Source of the DNA: Clavaria fumosa
Lineage: Eukaryota > Basidiomycota > Agaricomycetes > Agaricales > Clavariaceae
Assembly (NCBI GenBank): GCA_951802425.1
Contig: OX637802.1
Coordinates: 744,001-808,000, forward strand
Direction of reading: 5' to 3'
DNA: 64,000 nucleotides
Shown piece after piece: positions 12,156 to 24,100 of this stretch. Position 1 is the first letter of the stretch. Every line of letters begins with the position of its first letter. Both the position numbers and the translations under genes were made by a program. The notes beneath the pieces are model-generated. The model was not told where the DNA came from, did not search any database, and saw nothing but the letters and a program-made list of their open reading frames with translations.

Positions 12156-12495
12156 CGAGCATGGTTGTCAATGATCTTTGCCACGCTGTTTGAGTGGTGT
12201 ATATCCTATGTCCGGGTAGTAAAGTCACCGGCCCCACTTATTTTTTAGGAGTTAACGAGGGTCTTTGTTGACGCTAACTAGGTTCTAGAAGTCTGTTTGA
12301 AACACTCGAAATACATCACGTCAACCGTAGCGTCCATGTGGGTCGAGGTAATGAATGCGACTGTCGGAGTTATAGCGCGTGACATGCGGTTGTATGTTGC
12401 AAACGCTTGTGCCGCGCTCTAACTCAAAAGCTGGGTGGGCTTGACCCCTTTTGCCCTCTACTCCCATCCAGCAGCCCAGCAAGAATATTTCCACC
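12156..12495. other. Intergenic, presumed promoter of the guanylyltransferase gene
   Basis: 340 bp with no supported frame, between two + strand genes. The ATG at 12496 sits in a good fungal context (CCACCATGA). Confidence 0.4.
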
Positions 12496-14162
12496 ATGAA
12501 AACCTATCCAGAATCTCCAGAGCAGGTGTCAATCACCCCCGACGACATGAACGTGAACACAATGTTCAAGCACATCATGCAAGCCGTGCAGCGTTCAGTA
12601 AGTGCCTCCCCGAACAATCCGTCATTTGGCGATGATCTCAAGCCGTATCGCCAGCACGTCGAGCTGGCTGAATTGAAACACGAATGCGCAGAGTTGAGGC
12701 TAGCCAATGCCAACCTCGAACGTCAGGTCCGGGAAGGTTTGCAGATGGAGTCTCGCTTCAGCGGTAGGGTCGGTATGTCTGGTTATATGACACCTGTCCC
12801 GCCAAGTCCTCCGCTGCGCTCTGTTCGGTCTCCCTTTCTCTCGCAACCACCAGCCACACCGCCAATCACAGGTTTCCCGATGCTATATGCCCCTTCCCCG
12901 CTGGGAGACAACGCACTGTCATCCTACCCATTCCCGTCGCGCGAGATTCCCGGATTTCACGTTGTAATCCCAGCTGGAGGAGCCGGCACCCGTCTCTGGC
13001 CTCTTTCGCGCGAAGGACACCCCAAGTTTCTTCTTGACCTCACACTTAAGGGGCGTTCTCTCATCCAAGCAACGTGGGACCGTCTTCTACCGTTGTCGTC
13101 ACCGGCGCGCACGACCATCGTCGCCGGCCCAGCTCATGTCAAAACGATCCATGAGCAACTTCCCGATCTGCTCCCAGAAAACCTCATCTGCGAGCCAGGC
13201 CCGAAGGAGTCGATGGCCGCCATTGGTCTCGCCGCCGCCATCCTCGTTCGACGCGATCCCAACGCCGTGATCGGTTCTTTTGCCGCGGATCACATGATAT
13301 CCGGCGATGACGCCTTTCTATCCGCCGTTGCGGAAGCCGTCGAGGTCGCCCGCAAGGACTATCTTGTCACCATTGGCATCGCGCCCTCCCACCCGTCGAC
13401 TGGATTCGGGTACATCCGCCTCGGAGACAAACTGGGGATCAAAGAGGCACCCAACGCACGTATCGTTTCTAGTTTCAAGGAAAAGCCGGATGCGCGCACG
13501 GCGGCTGCGTATATCGCTACTGGTAACTACAGATGGAATGCCGGCATGTTCGTCACGAAAGCTACTGTTTTATTGCAGCTCTTGGAAGAGTATTGCCCAG
13601 ACTTGCATGAAGGACTTCAGGCCATCGCCTCTGTATGGGAGAACGAAGGGCTCAGGCAGAAAGTCGCAAGCGAGATCTGGCCGAACCTGGATGCGATACC
13701 GATTGACAATGCCGTGGCCGAACCGGCCGCCACGGAAGGGAGGGTCGCTGTGGTCCCTGCGACATTCGGTGAGTACCACTTTTGTATTTGCTATTCTGTT
13801 CCTGACTATCGTCGGAGGCTGGGATGACGTCGGCGACTTTTCTTCCCTTGCGGATCTTCTTCCTGCGGAATCTAATCAGCCCCGCATCCTCGGAGACAGT
13901 AGCTTAGGTACGTTTCCGGATATCTATCTTCCTTGAGGCGAATTCAAACTCAAAACTCAAATTCCCCTAAGTGTTAACTGAACAGGCTGCGGGGGGTATC
14001 ATTGTCCCCATCTCCGGGCGGTTGATCGCATGTCTCGGAGTAGATGATCTTGTCGTCGTTGACATGCCAGACACGCTCCTCGTCACGACACGTGCTCGTT
14101 CCCAGGAAGTCAAACGGCTAGTGAAAAAATGCAGAGACGCAGGATGGAAAAAGTTGCTCTGA
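12496..14162 (+). CDS. Bacterial-type mannose-1-phosphate guanylyltransferase with N-terminal extension
   Basis: Exons: 12496-13768, 13818-13907, 13972-14162; 517 residues. It should form GDP-mannose from mannose-1-P and GTP. The nucleotidyltransferase domain begins near residue 154 (HVVIPAGGAGTRLWPLSREG, the G-G-x-G-T-R-x-x-P loop), followed by HPKFLLDLTLKGRSLIQATW, AIGLAAAILVRRDPNAVIGS, FAADHMI, FGYIRLGD, SFKEKPD, YRWNAGMF, IDNAVAEPA and GWDDVGDFSSL. These resemble bacterial ManC-type enzymes, notably actinobacterial ones, not the eukaryotic GMPPB/Psa1 type (which opens with an LVGGYGTRLRPLT-like loop). The ~150-residue N-terminus (short coiled coil AELKHECAELRLANANLERQ, then Pro-rich) is absent from bacterial ManC. 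No phosphomannose isomerase domain follows. The TTG further upstream in frame is not used; the ATG at 12496 is. Confidence 0.85.
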
Positions 14163-14668
14163 CATCTTCGCGGAGGCCTCTACTTCTGTTTGGACACAGC
14201 CTTCTGCGGACTCTGCTTACGCAGAGGTTTCTATTTTAGAATATGCATGGGACTGGCTTCGCTATTCTGATTTCTTGAAGGACGTGCCGAATCTGGCTTA
14301 CATAGCATCCCTGCGAAGGGCTTCTTAGATCTTTGGCAACGTAATACGAGAGTGATGAATTTGATTCTCGTTGTCAGTCGTTGATGATACGATGAAGAAC
14401 GCCATTGACCCTATGCGGTACACTTTATTGCCAATCTGTTCCACGGAGCAAGTTCGGACATTTGGTGTCTCCGGCAATATTGAATCCCTTTTGATAACAC
14501 AAATGTCATTAAGCACGGAATCCCAACAACTTTTGGCCGTGGTTGCGCCGATTGTGATGGCACGCGCTACGCTTGAGGGCCTCCATTTCACCCGCAGGGC
14601 AATGTTGTGCATTGCGAAGTACTGCCTTGACGCAATGGCTGCGTCTCAGCGCCATGAACCTCGACGGA
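14163..14668. other. Intergenic between convergent genes
   Basis: 506 bp between two convergent stop codons. Open frames here overlap the minus strand gene's tail or are short. No gene is supported. Confidence 0.4.
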
Positions 14669-15744
14669 CTAGTCGTCGTCGTCGTCGTCGCTTCCAAATT
14701 CAATCGCCTGATATGTCCGAGCTTTCTTGTTGGGGTTTGCAAGAGATGCACCTGTGGTCGGGCGTTGTGCTACGACGTCTTAAGTCACGCACTGTTAGCA
14801 GAAAGGGGTACAAACGAACAGGGCTTCGGCTTGATAGATGAATGTGGTGTACTTGAGGCTTTGGCTGGGATGTTTGAGCTGGTTGAAGCACGGGAGGTGG
14901 AAGGAACGGCTGTGGGTAGGGTGGTAACGGAAGATGCGATGGCGCCAGGCGCGGCAGAGGCAGCTGTTGCGCGCGAGGCGGCAGGACGTGCGGAAGCGTC
15001 GGCTTGACTGGGGGGAACAAGAGGTTTGGAGACGGCTATGGGGAAAAGCAAGCAACTCGTCGCAAGAAAATGAGAACTGGAGCATACCTATCGGTGCCCG
15101 CTGGACAGGCGTCGTCGCCGAGGGGTGGAGTTGACACCGTCGAGACTGCGCCTCCTTGGCAATCTTGTAGACCAAGCTAGTGTGAACCTCTGATTCAACT
15201 GCTGAAGTGGTGCACATGCAGGCGTACCTCATGAACGACAGACGTGGTGAAGGCGAGGGCGTCCTGCCCAGACAGCTCCGCCAGCGGGAGTTCCTTGGCT
15301 GCTCCTATGGTCAGCTGCGTCTCTTTAGCGCTGTGGCCGCGGCGGGTACAAAGAGGTTCTAACCGTGATCTGTGCATCTTTCCTTGCGATGTGTACTTCG
15401 CCTCCTCGAACGACATCGGCAAGGCGGCTCGCGAACGCTTCGAGCGCCTGGTCCGACGTGTCCGAGCCCTAATAAACATGCTCCATGAGAGACGCTCCGA
15501 AGATAAGCGGGCAAGCAAGCAAAGAAACCGCTCCACGAACCGCGATTTGCAGGATGTCGTTCCCGGACCACGAACCCGCCCACCAGCGCCCCTCGCCCAC
15601 TAGCCCGAGGTGGATCGTCCAAGTCCGCGCAGAGACACGGGATAGGAGCACGAAACGCTCGAATCCTTGGTAGATCACTTGCGCGAGGTCATCGAGCTCG
15701 CCGAAGGTCTCCAAAGCACGCAATGCAAGACTGCTGTTTGACAT
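14669..15744 (-). CDS. PAXX-like (XRCC4-superfamily) candidate DNA end-joining factor
   Basis: Model (minus strand): 15744-15541, 15468-15364, 15314-15228, 15187-15088, 15035-14793, 14751-14669; 273 residues. Seen: an N-terminal globular part (FERFVLLSRVSARTWTIHLG, WWAGSWSGNDIL), a strand-rich stretch GGEVHIARKDAQITLTIG followed by KELPLAELSGQDALAFTTSV, a helix (HTSLVYKIAKEAQSRRCQL), a long Ser/Ala/Pro linker, and a C-terminal motif ASLANPNKKARTYQAIEF before a run of Asp. Human PAXX has the same order: a head with a QEDRASLTLSGG-like strand pair, a helix, a linker, and a C-terminal Ku-binding GESLINPGFKSKKP...DF tail. Identification is an inference from these parallels. The intron 2 donor (ACG|GTTAGA) and the intron 3 acceptor (40-nt intron) are the weakest junctions; intron 1 could also end three codons later in exon 1. 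Alternative: an unrelated fungal protein. Confidence 0.5.
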
Positions 15745-16723
15745 TGAGATGTTGAATATTCAGTATCACATTTTGTGTGACTCAAGGCAAACGGGAGGCG
15801 AATGTAGATGACTGCACAGCCACACCACCGTGTGATGTAGATTGAGTGGGAATCACAGGATAAAAACCCAGAATTATGCTGATTCACACAGTGAAAATCA
15901 TCTATTTGAGGCGGAAATCACCAAGTTGTCCAACATTGGTTATCTACACTTTTATGACTGAATTCACCTGCTCATTATCACACATTTATTCCCATGTTTC
16001 TGGGTCATTTTGCACCACATTGGGAGGGTGAATTTTGACTCTAAGTTTTGTGTTTTTCACTTTTAAAAATTGTACTGGTAGTGATTTTAACTGTGCTTAA
16101 ACATCAGAGAGTCTGACAAGTTTCACCTCCAAATCTTGCATTTTTCACTCATTGAAATTTGCATTGGTAGTGATTTTAACTATGCAATCAAGTGCTGAAA
16201 CATCAAACCAGTGGATGAATTTTACCATGATATCAAGTACACTTGCCCTGATACAGACAGGGATTTTGTGATGCTTTTGGGCACATATGCACAGATGCAG
16301 AAGGTGGAAAATCATTAAATCAAGTGAATTCATTCCTACTTGGTTCTTTTGTGTGCTTAACTTGTACCCTTTCAATACTTCATGTACACTTGAAGATTAC
16401 CAGAGCAGTGTCCTCTACATATCAACTCTTAGCATGTGTCATTGAAGAACACTATGAACTGGGGGGTAACAATACACCAAGATTACCAAACCCTTGCTCA
16501 GTCCCTGAGTCTGTAGCATTGTCCACTGATATAGGATTATGCTACAGACAGCTGCAAGCACAGACTTGAGGACTGTCCTCACAAGCATGGGGTGATGGCA
16601 CAGATGTGGGTTAGGGTGGATGAGGAGGATAACTGCATCTGCAGCAGTGTCAGGGAAGTGCATAGGCACAGTGCTGGGTCTGTCCCAAAACTGCATGGTG
16701 CTATGGGCAGCATATGGCATGTG
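15745..16723. other. AT-rich intergenic region, border of the transposon block
   Basis: No coding frame. Two diverged direct copies (about 16025-16110 and 16125-16210) share ttttcact, then ggtagtgattttaact and aaacatca. Base composition drops sharply from the GC-rich gene arm. It is probably old transposon-derived sequence. Copia-1 is inserted at its right end. Confidence 0.5.
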
Positions 16724-16728
16724 GAAGG

Positions 16729-16956
16729 TATAGAAATCTAGGATTACTCTGTTAGCTCAGTCAAATAGAAGACTGTATCTATTTGTTGTAGTACCTAGGA
16801 TTACTCTGTTCTATCCTAGGCCATCAGTACAGTTATAATGCGAAGTGAAAAAGATAAACTCACAGCTCAGTCAAATAGAAGACTGAGCTGTGGCACTGCT
16901 AAGTCGCAACCAAATAAACATACGCATTACGTAATCTGTCCAGGTGATTACCAATA
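16729..16956 (-). repeat. Copia-1 LTR (3' LTR in element sense)
   Basis: 228 bp. It begins TATAGAAATC and ends TTACCAATA on the + strand, and pairs with 20525-20752. The polypurine tract lies at 16957-16965 (ctccctctc on the + strand). Confidence 0.95.
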
Positions 16957-19900
16957 CTCCCTCTCAAACGGGCAGAAGCACGAGTTCCCAAACGAACGTT
17001 TTGAATGCGGGTCACGGGAGTGGCTTCGTAAAACCATCGGCTATGTTTTCGCTCGTCAGCACGTATTCCACTCGTATTGTGCCCTGCTCGACGGCCTCGC
17101 AAACGAAGTGGTGACGGATGTTGATGTGCTTGGTGCGTGCATGGAATTTGTTGTTTTTCGTTATCGCGATAGTGGACATGTTGTCCAGCCACAACCTCGT
17201 CACTCCCGCTTCGCTCGCTCCTACCTCTGACAGAAAACTCCTTATCCAAAGTATCTCCCTCGCAGTGACGGCAGCCGCAATATATTCCGCTTCGGTACTG
17301 GATTGCGCAATCAGGGTTTGCTGCTTCGAGGACCAGCTGACAGCTCCGCGTCCAATACGCATAACAAAGCTGGATATCGAATGGCAATCGGGTTGCGATG
17401 CCCAATCGGCGTCTGAGAAGACCTCGGGGCATGTCCTGACTGTTTCAGCCCGTACAGCCCCTTTCGCAGCCTGCAAACTTTTCGTCCGTCATTCGTGCTG
17501 AGTACTGCATGCGGTAGCTCCATGTACACTTCTTCCTCGAGCTCGGCATTGAGGTAAGCTGCTACGACGTCCACTTGGTCTATCTCCCAGTCACATTGTG
17601 CAGCTAGGGAAAGTAGGACTCATATCGACGCAATCTTCGCCGCTGCGGTGAAGGTTTCATTATAGTCCGTCCCTTTCGTTTGCCTGTGTCCTCCTGCAAC
17701 GACGCAAGCCTTGTATTTGACGATTTTGCCTTTTGGTCCCAGTTTTAGCCTGAAGACGTATCCGCACAGAATAACTGGTTTGTCCAGAGGTCAGTCAACA
17801 ATGTCCCAGGTGCGTGATCGGTTCAACTGGTCCAGCTCGATCTGATAGGCCCTCTTCCATTGGTTAGCATCCGGACCAGCTAGCGCTTGCGCTATAGAGC
17901 GTGGCTCACTGCCAATAGAACCTGCAAGTAAGGCAAACAGCGGCGGGTGGTCGTCGGTTTGCACATCGGCTAAGTTTGCGGCGTGCCCTCGTGGTGCGTA
18001 GCCAGCCAGGTTTTTGTAAAAACCGGGTTGAGGGCGGGTACGACTGGGAAGTGGGTCATCGTCGAGTGAGGGTGCAACGGGTAAGTTCGTTTGTGATTCT
18101 TCGTTTGGGGAATCGGGCTGATGGATGTTGTCTGGCTGGACGTCGGCCATCGGAGGGCAGTCGGGCTAAGCGGTGGAGTGCTGAATGAGCCTTGTCATCG
18201 TCCTCCCCTCAAGCGGCAGTTCACCGGTCCAAATGATAGTGTCAGTGTTTTCGTCTAGATTAAACACAACCTCACGTTTGATCCTGATCTATTTAGTATC
18301 AGGAAAGTAGATCCTGTACCCTGTGCTCATTGAGTCGATCCCAAGGAAATGGCCCTTGCGCACTCGTCATTCGAGCTTGCCGGCATCAGCAAATTTTACC
18401 CATGCTGGTGTGCCGAAGGGCACTAATTTAGACAGATTGGGGTGCTTAGCATAGCGAGCATAGAACGGAGTTTCGCCTTCGAGTGCACGAGTAGGTGATC
18501 TGTTCTTTATCCAAGCTGTGTGAGTCATAGCTTTGCCCCAGAGAAATTTCGGGAGGTTAGAATCAATAAGCATTGCTCTTGCGAGCTCTGCTTTGGTTCG
18601 GTTCCAGCGTTCGACTGCTCCCACCTGCTCGTGGGTGTCGTGCATGGTGAGCTCACGTTTCGTACCCTTCTTGGCTAGATGGTCTGAGAATGCATCACTG
18701 TTGAATTCCCCTCCTCGATCAGAGTGTAAGAACTTTATCTTTGTATTGTTGTGAGTACTTATTTGTGCCTCTAATCTTTTGTAAGCATTGAAAGCGTCTG
18801 ACTTTCTGTGCAGGAGGGAGATTTCGGTCCAGCGAGTTGCATCATTGACGAAGTCGACTGTATAGTGGCTACCGCCAAGTGATGCGATGGAGGCAGGGCC
18901 CCAGACATCAGCATGGATGCGTTCCCCATAGGTTTTTGCACGGTTAGTGGCCTTATCAGGAAATGGTAAACAGTGCAGTTTTGCCTGAGCACATGCGTCA
19001 CAGAATATTTCTTCAGATGTATTGTCTATGGAGATCCCGAGCACTTTGCCCGAAGATATGGCATGTTTGACTGTGGCGTAGTTTATATGACCCAAGGCAC
19101 GGTGGGCTTCGAACAATGTAAGTGTTCGTTGCTTCTTGGCTAGGTGGGCTTCTAAAGATAATGTCTTTATGCAGTATAACCCGTTCACTTTAGGGATTTG
19201 TGCAAGCACTTTCCCTTGGGGGTCCTTTATCTGGCAAAGATTGTTGGTGAACTCCGCAGCATAGCTGGCATCATCCAGTTTCCCAACAGATACAAGAGTA
19301 AATGCCATGCTAGGTGCATGCGCGACATTTCTGAGTCTTAGTGTGCTTATGCGCTCACCATTTTGCATTTGTAGAACAATGTCGCCATGACCAACGGCTT
19401 TCAGCTCACATCCGTCGGCAGCGGTGATAGCAGTCGGACTGGTAGTAGAGTAGCTTACGAACATTGACCTGTCTGGACAGAAATGCGCCATCGCGCCGCT
19501 GTCAAGGATGATATTGTGTGGTTTACCCGCCGGAGATATAGCAGCTGCAACTTCATGTGGATTCCCTAGGCAAGTAAATGCGAGATATTCCTCATCATTT
19601 TCTTGCTTTTTGGCCTGTGTGGCTGCAGTATTGGCTTTTTCCTTTTTCTTTTGCCAGGGCGCTTGGCCTTGCTTCACTCCGCCGTCAGAGTAGCAGTTTT
19701 CGGTCTTGTGATTGGTGTGTTTGCAGTTTTCACAGGGTGTTTTCATGCCTGAGTCATCTGATTTTCCCTTGTGGCCTTTACCCTTTTTAACATGAAGGGC
19801 TGCGTCACCAGATTTCGATGCAAGGTCTGCTATTTCGTGCTGTCTTGCTTCCTCTAAAATGATATGCATAAGGTCATTCGGAGAGATCTCCATAGATGAC

Positions 19901-20520
19901 AGGCTTGTGGCATGCGTGATTGAGTGAAGGAGACTGCGATAGCTAGGCGGCAAGGAAGTAAGTATCATGGTCGTGAAATCATCGTCCATGACTGATGCGC
20001 CAATGCCTTCAAGTTTGTCTCGAATCTTTATCATTGCATTTAGGTGAGCTTTGATGTCACCATCCTCAGCACAGGTCATGGACTGTAACCTGTGGCACAT
20101 GTCAACTTTGTGAAGTTGGCTCTTTTGTGTAGCATCAGTGTGTATTGCCTTCCACATCTCAGATGCTGACAAGGACTTGATGACTGTTGCAAGAAGCAGT
20201 GATACTGTAGTAAGTAATATGTGCTGGGCACTATATTCTTTTTGCTCGTACTCGTCAAACTTTCATTCTTTTTCTTCGAGGTCTTTGTCAGTAGCTTTTA
20301 TCCCTGGAGCTTTCATTGAAATTCCGGCCTCTTCAGGGTAAGCAACTGGTTTTCGTGCAGTTCCGTCATGATGCCTAATCAATCCTCTCGCGCCCATTGC
20401 GGTGCAGGCTTTCGACTCATAGTCGGCCCAGTTCGCTCTGTTGTCACGGAGTCAAGGGACACCTATGGCATTGGAAGAGGTGTTGGCAGTCGTGAGGTCG
20501 TTTTGCGTGACAAATCTCAT
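16957..20520 (-). pseudogene. Copia-1 gag-pol remnant
   Basis: Gag starts with ATG at 20520, 4 bp inside the LTR, and stops within ~25 codons. A 601-residue frame (20172-18367) keeps a Gag domain, a CCHC zinc knuckle (CENCKHTNHKTENC), the aspartic protease motif ILDSGAMAHFC, a pre-integrase zinc site (HRALGHINY ... CDACAQAK) and the integrase core (HADVWGP, HSDRGGEF). RT survives only as its start (MDVVAAYLNAELEEEVYMEL to GLYGLKQSG, near 17450-17574). The catalytic YVDD part is deleted, and the sequence passes straight to RNase H (FSDADWA, STEAEYIA, 17476-17012). Product non-functional for reverse transcription. Confidence 0.9.
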
Positions 20521-20524
20521 AATC

Positions 20525-20752
20525 TATAGAAATCTAGGATTACTCCATTAGCTCAGTCAAATAGAAGACTGTATCTATTTGTTGTAGTACCTAGGATTAC
20601 TCCATTCTATCCTAGGCCATCAGTATGGTTATAATGCGAAGTGAAAAAGATAAACTCACAGCTCAGTCAAATAGAAGACTGAGCTGTGGCACTGCTAAGT
20701 CACAACCAAATAAACATATGCGTTACATAATCTGTCTGGGTGATTACCAATA
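20525..20752 (-). repeat. Copia-1 LTR (5' LTR in element sense)
   Basis: 228 bp, the same length as the left copy with no indels and 12 transitions. The inner edge abuts the presumed primer-binding site and the gag ATG. Confidence 0.95.
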
Positions 20753-20858
20753 GAAGGCAGTCATGGGTTGAGGTGCTGTAATGGTGTTCACAGTTCATGA
20801 CTGTGGAGAGAGGCTTTTTGTTCAGGGAAGTGTTCAGAAAGTCAGAGATACATGGACC

Positions 20859-21146
20859 TATTAGCAGCAATAGAGTAGATATTAGTCTGAATAGAGTAAG
20901 ACTAGCAACTCTATCAGTAAAGCAATGAAGAGCAGAACAGTAAGTACTCACTCCTTAGTTCTGGATGAAGCTAAGGAGTGTGGACGACTATACTAAGGCT
21001 TATACCAGCCTGTGGTAGCTATAGTAATGATAATGTGAAACATAAGTAAAACAAGGAGTAGTGGAGTCCATACTCCATTGTACCAGCCTTCTAGGCCTGT
21101 TACTCTTCGTCATAGCCATCTAGGCTTGTCAGACATCCCCTTAACA
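20859..21146 (-). repeat. Copia-2 LTR, shorter copy
   Basis: 288 bp, against 358 bp at the other end. It lacks a 58-bp unit that in the other copy lies between two direct copies of CTGAATAGAGTAAG, and a 12-bp segment (gaaacttctcct). Confidence 0.93.
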
Positions 21147-24100
21147 CTCCCCCTCAAGCCTAATGGCCTCCCAACATACCAATTCCCAACAAACAGCACA
21201 GTCCTTCGAATTTCAAGTGAGGGAGGGCCTTCGTAAAGATATCGGCAATGTTCTCATGAGTCCCAACTCAAATAACTGTGATATTTCGATTCTGGACCTT
21301 CTCCCGAATGAAATGGTACCGGATATTGATGTGTTTAGTCCTTGGATGGAATGTAGTGTTGTCCTTCACAAGAGAGATCACTCCATTGTTGTCACAGAAG
21401 ATGGGCAATGGAAGGAGGATAGGAGAGATTATTTCAGTGACTAGAAGTCAAAGCCAGATCACCTCCTTTGCTGCATGCGTTCCAGCGATGTATTCTGCCT
21501 CAGTAGTCGAGAGAGCAATGAGAGGCTGTCGTTTAGATGACCAGGATATGACTCCTCCATGGAATCGAAAGGCATAGCCCGAAATTGAGTGCCTATCAAT
21601 CTGGGATGCAAAATCTGAGTTGGTAAACCCTTCTAGCCCCTCGTCTGAACTTCCCAATACCAACCATGCGTCCTTTACACCCTTCATATACCTCATAACT
21701 CACTTCAATGCTTCCCAATGTGCTCTGCCAGGGTTTGACATGAACTGAGCAAGAATGTGAATGATGTAGCCAATCTGGGGACCTGTTGTGACATAGTAGT
21801 ACATCAACTTCCCCACACCACGAGTGTTCTCCATGTCCTTGAATTCAGCAACAGTCTTGGGGCATTGATGCGCTCCTAGAACCATCCCAGGTTCTGCAGG
21901 AATAGAAAGTGTGCTGGCATCCTCAAGATGGAATTCCTTGAGTACTGTCTCAATGTAAGCTCTCTGAGACAAGGAAATGATTCGAGCTGTCCTGTCTCGC
22001 TTCACTTCAACCCCTAGGAGCCAATGGAGCTCCCCCAAGTCAGAAATCTTGTATTGCTGTTGCAGGTCATTCTTCAGCTTCTCAATCGTCCTGAGAGACT
22101 TTGCAGCAAGTGTCATGTCATCAGTAGACACAGTCACAATGATAGGATTGTTTCCATGCCTGTAGAAGACACTATGGTCTGTGTGGGATCATAGGAGGTC
22201 GAGTTGGGCAAAAGTGTTGCATAATTCGATGTACCACTGTCATCCTGCTTGCTTGATCCCATATAGCCCCTTTAATAACCTGCAAACCTTTCCTTCGTCT
22301 CCTGGTTTCAAATAACCATGTGGTGGCTTGATATAGATTGTCTCATTCAGCCTGGCATTCAGGTAAGCTCCCTTCACATCTATTTGATGTAATTCCCAGT
22401 CCTCTCAAGCTGCATGGCTTAGGACAAGCCTCTGGGATGACATCTTGATGCTTGGGGCAAAGGTCTCATAGTAATCGATTCCATAGACTTGAGAATAGCC
22501 CTTCCCAATGAATCTTGCCTTGTAGGATGAGACTTGACCAGATGCATCGTGTTTCCGAGTTAAGACGAAACCTGAGTTGATAATATTGGCATCAGGGGGT
22601 GCATGGACCAGCTCCCATGTCTTCAACTGCTCTAATTGCTCAATCTCTGTCTTCATCGCCTGAGTCCACTGTTCAGACTCTCCTCCAGCAAGGGCTTCTT
22701 CAACTGTCTTTGGATCATCATTGCTACCCAGAGCAAGTGCGAATTCTGGTTCAGTCTCTGTCACCATATATGCTGACATACCAGAATTCATCCTTGCATA
22801 GTCTCCAGGAGCCTTCCTAGGTCTCAGGCTGTGTCCTGTCCCAGGGACTATTGGGTCTAGGCCATCAGGTGGTCAGGTAGGTGTAGGCTGAGTATTATTT
22901 GGAATAGTGGGTTCCTGAGGTTCGTCTTCAGTGTGTCTTGCCTCGCCAGGTGTGCTTGGGATGATATCTGCAGAGGGAATATCTGGAACTGTGGAAGGAG
23001 CAGTTGGAATGGTTGGAAAAGCTGGAATGGTGAGTCTCTGCTGCTCCCCCTCATCCCAAGTCACCTCCTGTCGCTCCCCCTTGTCCCAAATCACTTCTGT
23101 GGTCGTCAATTCAACTGGCTCAAACCTGACATTCCTCTCAACAGACACTCTTCGCTTCTCTGGCCAATACACTCAAAATCCCTTCCTCTCAGCATCATAT
23201 CCAACAAACCTGAGCTTAACTGCCTTCGCATCAAGCTTCCCTGCTTCGATCCTGACCCATATTTTGCAGCCCCATTCGTGGAGGTTCGCTAGGTTAGGCT
23301 TTCCAAAGCCCATCGCTTCAAATGGAGTCCTACCACCAAGAGCATGAGTAGGAGATCGGTTCTTCAACCATACAGCATGGCAGACAGCTTCTACCCATAG
23401 AAATCGAGGTAATTCAGCTGCTATTAGCATAGCACGAGCATGTTCAAGGATAGTGTGGTTCAGGCATTCAGAAATGCCATTCTGCTGAGGTGTATCATGG
23501 ATGGTGATCATCCTCTTGGTTCCCTTCGCCTTCAGGTGAGTGTTGAAAGGTCCATTAATGAATTCTCCACCTCCATCACAGTGAAACTCTTTCACAGACA
23601 CCCCAAACTGCGTCTCCAGCCAGGCCTCAAAATTCTTGTATGCCTGGAAGGTCTGATCCTTTGTCTTTAGTGCTTCAACCTCGCTCCATGCCTTTGCCTC
23701 ATCTGTGAAGGTCACAAAATAGCTTTCTCCTGTCAATGCTTGCACCTGCACAGGCCCCCAGATGTCAGAGTGGATGCGATCACCCAGTCCAGTCACTATT
23801 CGTTCGTTTGACCTTGTCTTTGGGATTGGTGCTTTGGTGAGCTTCGCCTTTGTGCATGCGACACAGAAGGGAGTTGCTGAACCTTTCTCCAGCTCAATTC
23901 CTTCAACATGTCCATCCTTTACCATTGTCTCCACAGCCTTTGGTGAGATATGACCCATTTTCCTATGAAATTCATCAACAGACATCTTCACCATTGCAAT
24001 ATTCACAGTGATACCAGCAGAAGAGGTCCCTGTGAGCTTGTACAACCCATTTACTTCAGGGATTCTGGTGATGACTTGGCAAATAGGTGAGATTGTTGAG

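Larger units (their letters stand above)
16729..20752 (-). mobile_element. Copia-1, Ty1/copia LTR retrotransposon (non-autonomous copy)
   Basis: Two 228-bp LTRs (16729-16956 and 20525-20752) are flanked by a perfect 5-bp target duplication GAAGG (16724-16728, 20753-20757). The element reads on the minus strand: LTR ends TATTGG...CTATA, a polypurine tract GAGAGGGAG directly inside the left LTR, and GATTATGAGA directly inside the right LTR. The order gag, protease, integrase, RT, RNase H is the Ty1/copia order. Much of RT is missing and several frames are broken, so the copy cannot encode its own full machinery. The LTRs differ at 12 positions, all at CpG sites. Confidence 0.95.

Noticed and set aside
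15195..15536. Apparent frameshift in the PAXX-like gene near 15340-15364
   Set aside because: A 49-nt GT-AG intron (15363-15315) joins the two frames in a way that gives a natural strand pair, so no frameshift is needed.
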